DNA of 64,000 bases. It comes from Clostridium septicum. GTDB taxonomy: Bacteria > Bacillota > Clostridia > Clostridiales > Clostridiaceae. The stretch is taken from positions 124,001 through 188,000 of the forward strand of contig NZ_CP023671.1 of the NCBI RefSeq assembly GCF_003606265.1, in the 5' to 3' direction. The notes beneath the pieces were generated by a model. The model was given only the letters and a program-made list of their open reading frames with translations, made no database searches and was not told the origin of the DNA. The translations under genes and the position numbers were made by a program. Below, piece by piece: positions 58,127 to 64,000 of the stretch; position 1 is the stretch's first letter, and the number at the start of each line of letters is the position of its first letter.

Positions 58127-59640
58127 ATAATATCTCCATTTACATTTTTTCTATATCCTATAGCTTCTAAAATATGATAATCTAAAACTTCATAAGAATT
58201 ATCTAAATCAGCAATAGTTCTTGCAACTTTTATCATTTTAAAATATCCTCTAGTAGTTAAGTTATATTTATTATAATAAAACTCTAATAAACTTTTAGTA
58301 CTTCTATTTATATTGCAATACTCTTCTAATTCGTTTCCCTTTAACTCTGAGTTATAATTATACACTGTATCCTTATATCTATTCTTTTGAATATCTATGG
58401 CCTTTAATACTCTCTCTTTCATTATCTTAGATGTTATTTTATCATTAGTTGTACTTATATCTTCATATTTTAATCTAGGAACAAAATTTAATAAATCTAT
58501 TCTATCTAAAAGTGCTCTTGATAATTTATTTAGATACCTTCGCTTTTCATTTTCACTACATATACATTTATCATCTTCAATCCCTCCAAATCCACAAGGA
58601 CAAGGATTAAATGCTCCAACTAACAAAAAGTTAGAAGGGAACAAATAATTACCATTTAACCTATTTATATTTATAACTTTATCTTCTAATGGCTCTCTTA
58701 AAACTTCTAAGATTTCCTTCTTAAACTCTAATATTTCATCTAAAAATAATACTCCATTATGTGCTAAAGTAACTTCTCCTGCCTTTATTTCTTTTCCTCC
58801 ACCAACTAAAGCTGCTTTAGTTATTGTATGATGTGGATTTCTAAAAGGCCTTTTAATAAAATCTTCATCTTTAAGTAAGCCAGATACGCTATATATTTTT
58901 GCAATTTCCTTTTTTTCTTGGTTACTTAAAGGTGGTAAAATTGAAGGTAATGCTTTTGCAAGCATTGTCTTTCCCGATCCTGGAGATCCAAATAAAATTA
59001 TATTATGTTTTCCTGAAGCTACTATTTCCATTGCTCTTTTAGAACTTCTATGACCTATTATTTGACTATAATCTATAAGATAATCTTCTTTTTTATCTTT
59101 TATATCTGTATTATCACATGGTAATAAATCATTATTATTTATAAATGATACTACCTCTTTTAAATTATTAAAAGGATAAAAATTTCCTAAATTAAAACAC
59201 CTAACTTCTTTTAAATTTTCAAAAGGAAATATAAAACTACTCTTGTTTTTATTATCTCCTTCAAATATTATAGGAACTGCTCCTTTAATTCCTTTTAAGT
59301 CACCCCTTAATGATAATTCACCAAACATTATAAAATCTTTCAAATCACTTCTATCTATTTGATTAGAAGCCATTAATATTCCCACTGCTATAGGTAAATC
59401 TAACAAAGATCCTATTTTCTTTATATACGCTGGAGCTAGATTTACTGTAATTCTTCCTAAAGGAAATTTAAATCCACTATTTAAAATAGCTGACTTTACT
59501 CTCTCTTTAGCCTCTTTAACAGATGTATCTGGAAGACCTACTAAATTAAAGCTAGGTAATCCCTTTGTTATATCTACTTCAACATTTACTAAAATTCCGT
59601 CTAATCCATTATGTGTTGCACTTATTATTTCTATTGACAT
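58123..59640 (-). CDS. comM: YifB/ComM-family AAA+ ATPase
   Basis: A 505-residue Mg-chelatase-like AAA+ protein. The N-terminal Lon-like domain (about 1-165, NVEVDITKGLPSFNLVGLPDTSVKEAKERVKSAI) is followed by Walker A LFGSPGSGKTMLA, Walker B GVLFLDEILEF, a CPCGF zinc-like motif, and a C-terminal helical domain (YNLTTRGYFKMIKVARTIADL). ComM is a branch-migration helicase in some competent bacteria. ATG 59640 is chosen; GGGGTGATT precedes it, and GTG 59649 lies within that site. It heads comM-dprA. Confidence 0.92.
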   Translation of the reverse strand: MSIEIISATHNGLDGILVNVEVDITKGLPSFNLVGLPDTSVKEAKERVKSAILNSGFKFPLGRITVNLAPAYIKKIGSLLDLPIAVGILMASNQIDRSDLKDFIMFGELSLRGDLKGIKGAVPIIFEGDNKNKSSFIFPFENLKEVRCFNLGNFYPFNNLKEVVSFINNNDLLPCDNTDIKDKKEDYLIDYSQIIGHRSSKRAMEIVASGKHNIILFGSPGSGKTMLAKALPSILPPLSNQEKKEIAKIYSVSGLLKDEDFIKRPFRNPHHTITKAALVGGGKEIKAGEVTLAHNGVLFLDEILEFKKEILEVLREPLEDKVININRLNGNYLFPSNFLLVGAFNPCPCGFGGIEDDKCICSENEKRRYLNKLSRALLDRIDLLNFVPRLKYEDISTTNDKITSKIMKERVLKAIDIQKNRYKDTVYNYNSELKGNELEEYCNINRSTKSLLEFYYNKYNLTTRGYFKMIKVARTIADLDNSYEVLDYHILEAIGYRKNVNGDII

Positions 59641-59766
59641 AATAATCACCCCTTAAGATTATTGACATAGAATTATAACTTAAACACCAATTTATAAAAT
59701 TGACTAAATATATTTAAAATGGAAATATTAATAATAAATTATTTTTTAATTTTTAAAGGAGTTTTT

Positions 59767-60138
59767 ATGAAAAGTTTTAATAAAGATATAGGAAATTACG
59801 GTGAAGATTTAGCATATAATTACTTAATACATAAAGGATACTATATTTTAAAAAGAAATTTTAGAAATAGATTTGGTGAGATAGATTTAATATGCAAAAA
59901 AGATGGGATAATTATTTTTGTAGAAGTAAAAAGTAGGTATAGCTCTTCATATGGAACTCCACTTGAAGCTATTACCTACTATAAACAAAAACAAATTATT
60001 AATTTATGCAAATTTTATATTACTTTAAATAAACTTTATAATTATAATTGTAGATTTGATGTTATTGAAATTCTCTTAAATCAAAAAAACAACTTATTTT
60101 TACTTAATCATTATGAAGATGCATTTAGAGAATCTTAA
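59767..60138 (+). CDS. yraN: YraN family (UPF0102) nuclease-like protein
   Basis: A 123-residue protein with the Holliday-junction-resolvase-like fold: GEDLAYNYLIHKGYYILKRNFRNRFGEIDLICKKDGIIIFVEVKSR carries the E...D...ExK pattern of this nuclease superfamily. The activity is not established. ATG 59767 follows AAGGAG by 5 bases; the frame from 59719 is leader. It is the only plus-strand gene after 17.5 kb, while its usual neighbours rnhB and comM are minus-strand, and its stop overlaps the rnhB stop by 4 bases. Confidence 0.9.
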   Translation: MKSFNKDIGNYGEDLAYNYLIHKGYYILKRNFRNRFGEIDLICKKDGIIIFVEVKSRYSSSYGTPLEAITYYKQKQIINLCKFYITLNKLYNYNCRFDVIEILLNQKNNLFLLNHYEDAFRES

Positions 60139-60953
60139 AATTCTAATATATTTTTAAGAAATGATAATCTATGAATATCACAAGGACCTACTTCTTTTAT
60201 ATGCTTTACATGACTTTCCGTCCCATACCCTACATTTTCTTCAAAACCGTAATTAGGATATTTAATGCTATATTCTTTCATTAAATTATCTCTATAGACT
60301 TTAGCTATTATAGAAGCTGCTGCAATACATGCTGATTTAGTATCCCCTTTTATTACAGATTTATTTTCTATATTAATATTTTTAATTAAATATCCATCTG
60401 ATAATACTAAATCTGGTTTTATATTTACAGAATTGCATGCTTCAAGGAACACTTTATTATTACAATAAGCTATTCCCTTTTCATCTATTTCTTTATTTGA
60501 TGCTTCTTTTATAGAATATGCTAATGCCTTTTTCTTTATAATTTCTGAAAGTTCCTCTCTTTTTTTCTTTGATATTTTTTTAGAATCATTAAGTCCTAAA
60601 ATAAGATCTTCTTCTAATACATTTAAATCTAAAATAACTGCTGCTGAAACAATAGGTCCTGCCAAAGGTCCTCTTCCTACTTCATCTACTCCAGCTACAT
60701 ATTTAAAACTTCCAAAAGACTTATCAAAATTGTACATGTTTTGTACCCTTATTATTTCATCTTCGATTTTTTTCTTTTGCTTTTTTATTTTAGAACCTAA
60801 ACTTTGAACATTTTTTCTTGAATCTAATTCTAACTTTTTTATTAGGATATTAAGACTATCATCTTTTAAAATATCTTTAATTATTAATTTATCTACTTTT
60901 TCTTTTATAATTTTATAGCTTAAAGTAGAAATATCTGTATTTAGAAGTTCCAT
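60135..60953 (-). CDS. rnhB: Ribonuclease HII
   Basis: A 272-residue enzyme that removes ribonucleotides from DNA. The catalytic acidic residues lie in AGVDEVGRGPLAGPIVSAAV, in ILGLNDSKKISKKKR and in PDLVLSDGYL. A basic N-terminal extension of about 75 residues precedes the core; this is common in Firmicutes. GGGAG lies 7 bases before ATG 60953. It follows rbgA directly with no gap and converges on yraN without a visible terminator. Confidence 0.95.
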   Translation of the reverse strand: MELLNTDISTLSYKIIKEKVDKLIIKDILKDDSLNILIKKLELDSRKNVQSLGSKIKKQKKKIEDEIIRVQNMYNFDKSFGSFKYVAGVDEVGRGPLAGPIVSAAVILDLNVLEEDLILGLNDSKKISKKKREELSEIIKKKALAYSIKEASNKEIDEKGIAYCNNKVFLEACNSVNIKPDLVLSDGYLIKNINIENKSVIKGDTKSACIAAASIIAKVYRDNLMKEYSIKYPNYGFEENVGYGTESHVKHIKEVGPCDIHRLSFLKNILEF

Positions 60954-61841
60954 TTAAATTTCTCCCTCTGATTTTTCATCGTCTTCTAATATATCATCAG
61001 GTCTTTCTAACGCAATATTTCCTATTTTTCCTCCTCTAAATTCATCTAATAGTATAACAGCTATTCTATTATAATTTATTTCTCCCCCCTTTATTAAACA
61101 ACCTCTTTTTCTTGCAATTGAATTTAAAGTTTCTAAAGGTTCTTCATTTACTTCTTCAATTTTATATCTTTCTTTTAAATTTTCAGCATTATGTACCTGT
61201 AGCTTCTTTACTAAAAGATATGCTAATTCTTCTATATCCATTATCTCATCTTTTATTGCTCCAGTGAATGCAAGATTTAATGCCGTATTTTCATCTTCAA
61301 ACTTAGGCCATAAAACTCCAGGAGTATCCATCATTTCTATATCCATTTTAGTCTTTATCCATTGTTTACTTTTTGTAACGCCTGGTCTATCTCCAGTCTT
61401 GGCTATATTATTTCTTGCCATTTTATTTATAAATGTAGACTTACCAACATTAGGAATACCTACTACCATAACTCTTACTTGAATTTTTACTAATCCCTTT
61501 GATTTTAATCTATCATGCTTTTCCTTAAGTAAAGCATCTAAAGTTGGTTTTATTTGATTTAATCCTTTACCTGTTATACAGTTTGCTTCAATAACTTTAA
61601 CATTTTCTGACGTTAAATGTTTTATCCACATTTTCATAACTTTCTGTTCTATTAAATCACTTTTATTTAATAATATTATTCTAGGTTTATCACCACATAG
61701 TTTATCTATATCAGGATTTGCTGAACTTCTAGGAATTCTCGCATCTCTTATTTCTATAACTGCATCAACTAATTTAAGATTTTCCTTAATTTCTCTTTGT
61801 GTTTTCTTCATATGTCCTGGAAACCAGTTTATAGTAGCCAT
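60954..61841 (-). CDS. rbgA: Ribosome biogenesis GTPase YlqF/RbgA
   Basis: A 295-residue circularly permuted GTPase needed for late 50S assembly. The permuted order is visible: G4 LLNKSDL precedes G1 VGIPNVGKSTFINKM and G3 DTPGVLWP. NWFPGHMKKTQREI at the N-terminus is a family signature. AGGAGG lies 7 bases before ATG 61841. It is followed by rnhB and preceded by rplS, the conserved order. Confidence 0.95.
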   Translation of the reverse strand: MATINWFPGHMKKTQREIKENLKLVDAVIEIRDARIPRSSANPDIDKLCGDKPRIILLNKSDLIEQKVMKMWIKHLTSENVKVIEANCITGKGLNQIKPTLDALLKEKHDRLKSKGLVKIQVRVMVVGIPNVGKSTFINKMARNNIAKTGDRPGVTKSKQWIKTKMDIEMMDTPGVLWPKFEDENTALNLAFTGAIKDEIMDIEELAYLLVKKLQVHNAENLKERYKIEEVNEEPLETLNSIARKRGCLIKGGEINYNRIAVILLDEFRGGKIGNIALERPDDILEDDEKSEGEI

Positions 61842-61917
61842 TTAAAATCCTCCTTATTTTCTTAGTATCTATATTATACCCATATATTTAATTTTCTATA
61901 TTTTGCCTTAAACTAAA

Positions 61918-61943
61918 GAAAGGGACTTATTAAAGTCCCTTTC
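61918..61943 (-). terminator. Terminator of rplS
   Basis: GAAAGGGACTT pairs perfectly with AAGTCCCTTTC around a 4-base loop; T-rich on the minus strand. It begins 16 bases after the rplS stop. Confidence 0.8.
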
Positions 61944-61958
61944 CACAACTAAATAAAA

Positions 61959-62309
61959 TTATCTAGTCTTTAATTCTTTAACTTTAGCAGCCTTACCTAC
62001 TCTATCTCTTAAGTAGAATAACTTAGCTCTTCTAACTTTACCTTTTCTAACTATTTCCATCTTTTCGATGATTGGTGAGTTTACAGGGAAAGTTCTTTCT
62101 ACTCCAGTTCCTAAAGCAACTCTTCTTACAGTGAAAGTTTCTCTTAATCCACCGTTTTGTTTCTTTATAACTGTTCCTTCAAACATTTGAACTCTTTCTC
62201 TAGTTCCTTCTTTGATCTTAACATATACCTTAACAGTATCTCCTACCATAAAGTTTGGAAGATCATTTCTAATTTGTTCTGCTTCAATAGCTCTTAATAT
62301 TTCGTTCAT
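61959..62309 (-). CDS. rplS: 50S ribosomal protein L19
   Basis: A 116-residue large-subunit protein at the interface with the 30S subunit. [29 protein letters not shown] and [22 protein letters not shown] match the family along the full length. AAGGAGGG lies 8 bases before ATG 62309. It has a promoter inside the end of trmD and a leader of about 80 bases. Confidence 0.97.
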   Translation of the reverse strand: MNEILRAIEAEQIRNDLPNFMVGDTVKVYVKIKEGTRERVQMFEGTVIKKQNGGLRETFTVRRVALGTGVERTFPVNSPIIEKMEIVRKGKVRRAKLFYLRDRVGKAAKVKELKTR

Positions 62310-62385
62310 GTGTAAGTCCCTCCTTGTATAAATTTTGACGTTCTTAACAAATGTATTTGACAGAGGACCGCCCGTACTAACACAA
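62310..62385 (-). promoter_or_regulatory. Candidate L19 leader
   Basis: The RNA between promoter and rplS contains a G/C-rich core (ACGGGCGGTCC) unlike the surrounding AT-rich DNA. L19 leaders are known upstream of rplS in Firmicutes; I could not verify the consensus structure by eye. Confidence 0.45.
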
Positions 62386-62390
62386 ATGTT

Positions 62391-62419
62391 ATTTTAACAT
62401 AATTAATATTATAATTCAA
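62391..62419 (-). promoter_or_regulatory. Promoter of rplS
   Basis: Minus-strand TTGAAT (62414-62419), 17-bp spacer, TAAAAT (62391-62396). Confidence 0.65.
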
Positions 62420-62424
62420 CAATT

Positions 62425-63138
62425 TTATTTGTTTTTATTTAACATTTTTATATCTTCTTTAGTTAACTTAACTTTTTCATATAAGTCTTTTCTTCTTTTT
62501 TTTGTTACAATTAAAGACTGCAACCTTCTCCATTTTCTTATATTCTCATGATGTCCTGAAAGTAATACTTCTGGTACTCTATCTCCTTCAAAAAGTTCCG
62601 GCCTTGTATATTGAGGATATTCTAATAATCCATCAGAAAAAGATTCATCTATATAACTTTCCTCTTTTCCTAAAACTCCTGGTACTAATCTTAAAATGGA
62701 ATCTATTACTGGTATTGCAGCCATTTCTCCACCTGTTAATATAAAATCACCAAGTGAAATTTCCATATCTATATGCTTATATACTCTTTCATCAATTCCT
62801 TCGTAATGACCACATATAAAAGTTAAGTCTTTTTCTTTTGAAAGCTCTCCTGCTATTTCTTGATTGAAAGTTTTACCTTTAGGTCCTAAGAAAATCACTT
62901 TACTATTACTAGATTTTTTGCAAAATCTTATTGCATCTACTAAAGGCTGTGGAGCCATAACCATACCTGCTCCACCTCCATATGGATAATCATCAACCTT
63001 CTTATGTTTATTTAGTGTAAAATCTCTAATATTAATAGCATTAATTTGTATAAGCTCCTTTTCTTTTGCTTTCCCTATAATGCTATGATTAAATATTTCA
63101 AACATTTCAGGAAATAACGTAAGAATATTAATCTTCAT
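62425..63138 (-). CDS. trmD: tRNA (guanine37-N1)-methyltransferase
   Basis: A 237-residue SPOUT enzyme that makes m1G37 in tRNAs and prevents frameshifting. The trefoil-knot region has [28 protein letters not shown] and [18 protein letters not shown]. The likely start is ATG 63138 ([13 protein letters not shown]) with GGAG 9 bases upstream, inside the last codons of rimM; the in-frame start at 63153 is not supported. It lies in the conserved order khpA-rimM-trmD-rplS. Confidence 0.95.
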   Translation of the reverse strand: MKINILTLFPEMFEIFNHSIIGKAKEKELIQINAINIRDFTLNKHKKVDDYPYGGGAGMVMAPQPLVDAIRFCKKSSNSKVIFLGPKGKTFNQEIAGELSKEKDLTFICGHYEGIDERVYKHIDMEISLGDFILTGGEMAAIPVIDSILRLVPGVLGKEESYIDESFSDGLLEYPQYTRPELFEGDRVPEVLLSGHHENIRKWRRLQSLIVTKKRRKDLYEKVKLTKEDIKMLNKNK

Positions 63139-63625
63139 CTTGCCATTCTCCAACTGGTTTTATTGTTATTATTTTATTGTCTATATCTATATCTAAAACA
63201 ATATCTAAAAGCACTGGTATTAGTATTTCTTTAGGTTCTCTAATCCAATATACATCATTATTCTTAGTTTGAAGAACTTCATATATCTTTCCTAAATTAT
63301 TTCCATCTGTATCAACTACAGTACTTCCAATTAAATCTGTTATAAAGTAACAATCCTCTTCTAATTCAACAGCATCTTCTCTTGATATCTCTATGTATTT
63401 ATTTTTATATTTTTCTGCCTCTTCTATACTATCTATTCCTTCTATTTTCACTATAACTCTATCTTTTTGGAATTTACACCCTATTATTTTTCTCTCAACA
63501 TTATCAATTAAAACCTTTTCTAAATCATTGTATCTTTTAGGATCGTCAGTAAGTGGAATGACCTTAACCTCTCCCTTTAAACCATGAGTATTTACTATTT
63601 TCCCTACTCTTAAAATTTCTTTCAA
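63128..63625 (-). CDS. rimM: 16S rRNA processing protein RimM
   Basis: A 165-residue ribosome-maturation factor that binds S19 and helps 30S head assembly. [28 protein letters not shown] is the N-terminal RimM signature; a PRC-barrel follows with [16 protein letters not shown] and [21 protein letters not shown]. The likely start is TTG 63625 behind GAGGTGA; a GTG at 63634 sits within that site. It overlaps trmD by 11 bases. A terminator separates it from khpA, so it may start a unit with trmD. Confidence 0.93.
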   Translation of the reverse strand: MKEILRVGKIVNTHGLKGEVKVIPLTDDPKRYNDLEKVLIDNVERKIIGCKFQKDRVIVKIEGIDSIEEAEKYKNKYIEISREDAVELEEDCYFITDLIGSTVVDTDGNNLGKIYEVLQTKNNDVYWIREPKEILIPVLLDIVLDIDIDNKIITIKPVGEWQDED

Positions 63626-63710
63626 TCTCTTCACCTCTTAACATATTTTAATATATTATATCCATTTAAGCACTATCTTAAAATATTAAAAATTAAATCT
63701 ATATGTGTAA

Positions 63711-63737
63711 AAAGAGTTAGGATTATCCTAACTCTTT
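63711..63737 (-). terminator. Terminator of khpA
   Basis: AAAGAGTTAGGA (63711-63722) pairs perfectly with TCCTAACTCTTT (63726-63737) around a 3-base loop, followed by TTT on the minus strand. It overlaps the khpA stop codon. Confidence 0.8.
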
Positions 63738-63967
63738 ACATCAATAATTTCTACTACTACTTTTTTATCTTCTTTTATTGCTGCTGCTTTGACAACAGTT
63801 CTAATAGCCTTTGCTATTCTTCCCTGTTTGCCAATTACTTTTCCCATATCCACAGGAGCAACCTTTAGTTCCAGAATAATTGATTGCTCTCCCTGAATTT
63901 CATTTACATGAACTTCATTTGGATTATCCACAAGGGATTTAGCTATAACTTCAATTAATTCCTTCAT
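63728..63967 (-). CDS. khpA: KH-domain RNA-binding protein KhpA
   Basis: A 79-residue single KH-domain protein. Its GKVIGKQGRIAKAIRTVVKAA is the GxxG RNA-binding loop. KhpA works with KhpB in RNA binding linked to cell-wall growth in other Firmicutes. ATG 63967 gives the usual N-terminus MKELIEVIAKSLVDNP; an ATG two codons upstream is equally open, and neither has a strong ribosome binding site, so translation may be coupled to rpsP, its usual upstream neighbour, beyond the window. Confidence 0.9.
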   Translation of the reverse strand: MKELIEVIAKSLVDNPNEVHVNEIQGEQSIILELKVAPVDMGKVIGKQGRIAKAIRTVVKAAAIKEDKKVVVEIIDVKS

Positions 63968-63972
63968 AAACA

Positions 63973-63999
63973 TCTGTAACTTTATAAATATGTTACAGA
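63973..63999. repeat. Inverted repeat at the window edge, upstream of khpA
   Basis: TCTGTAAC (63973-63980) and GTTACAGA (63992-63999) form a perfect 8-bp stem with an 11-base loop, immediately before the khpA start. It has no T-run, so it is not a clear terminator. Confidence 0.6.
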
Positions 64000-64000
64000 G

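Noticed and set aside
57056..59640. Evidence for natural competence (dprA with comM)
   Set aside because: Both genes are common in clostridia not known to be transformable, and no com uptake genes are present here.
63973..63999. Terminator of an upstream rpsP gene
   Set aside because: The stem is perfect but no T-run follows on the minus strand, and the upstream gene is outside the window.
1..64000. CRISPR array, tRNA, rRNA, insertion sequence or prophage
   Set aside because: No spaced direct repeats, cloverleaf sequences, transposase or phage genes were seen on reading through the window.

Overview
The window is chromosomal DNA from a low-GC, endospore-forming Clostridium-type Firmicute (cluster I-like; species not assigned). 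The evidence is strongly AT-rich intergenic DNA, AGGAGG-type ribosome binding sites, a PolC-type replicative polymerase, CodY, SpoVS with a sigma-H-type promoter, a GerMN lipoprotein and YmxH/TepA-type genes. Nearly all of it is core genome. No tRNA, rRNA, CRISPR array, insertion sequence or prophage is visible. Region 1 (1-8100) is the most accessory part: the end of an NCS2 purine permease, a chemotaxis receptor with no extracytoplasmic sensor, two small TPR/unknown genes, a solitary M50-like membrane protease, a DUF6398-TPR protein, a GerMN lipoprotein, an unknown repeat-containing protein and a 51-residue DnaJ-type zinc-finger protein. Region 2 (8170-11840) is a complete fructose operon (DeoR-type regulator, 1-phosphofructokinase, PTS EIIABC) behind a promoter that lies inside a 10-bp-phased repeat array, a likely operator. 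Region 3 (11850-18430) holds a 46-residue small protein, a propeller-type sensor kinase with no partner regulator, purB, a DUF378 protein, HPr and spoVS. Region 4 (18435-32572) is rny, recA (SOS box and sigma-A promoter visible), pgsA, rimO, ftsK/spoIIIE, tepA, an aspartokinase, ymxH, an M16 peptidase, pnp and rpsO. The order matches the Bacillus block pnp-mlpA-ymxH-(spoVF-asd)-dapG-(dapA-ymfA)-tepA-spoIIIE, minus the genes in brackets. Region 5 (32590-44584) is the translation/transcription operon rimP-nusA-rnpM-ylxQ-infB-rbfA-nrnA-truB-ribF plus polC; a candidate attenuator precedes rimP. Region 6 (44683-53830) is ispG-rseP-dxr-(AI-2E family)-cdsA-uppS-frr-pyrH-tsf-rpsB: isoprenoid and lipid precursor synthesis, envelope proteolysis and translation. 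Region 7 (53914-64000) is codY, topA, dprA, comM, yraN (alone on the plus strand), rnhB, rbgA, rplS, trmD, rimM and khpA. From 17.5 kb onward almost every gene reads on the minus strand. Most transcription units end in near-perfect hairpins, many usable in both directions. The observations most worth a second look are regulatory: the phased repeats at the fructose promoter; short translatable leader ORFs before rny and before the chemotaxis receptor; the tepA ribosome binding site buried in the arm of a terminator-like hairpin; a similar hairpin over the topA site; the attenuator before rimP-nusA; candidate ribosomal-protein leaders before rpsO, rpsB and rplS; and a candidate CodY box before codY. 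No wholly new multi-gene system is evident. The unrecognised genes in the first 12 kb are the best places to look for new function.
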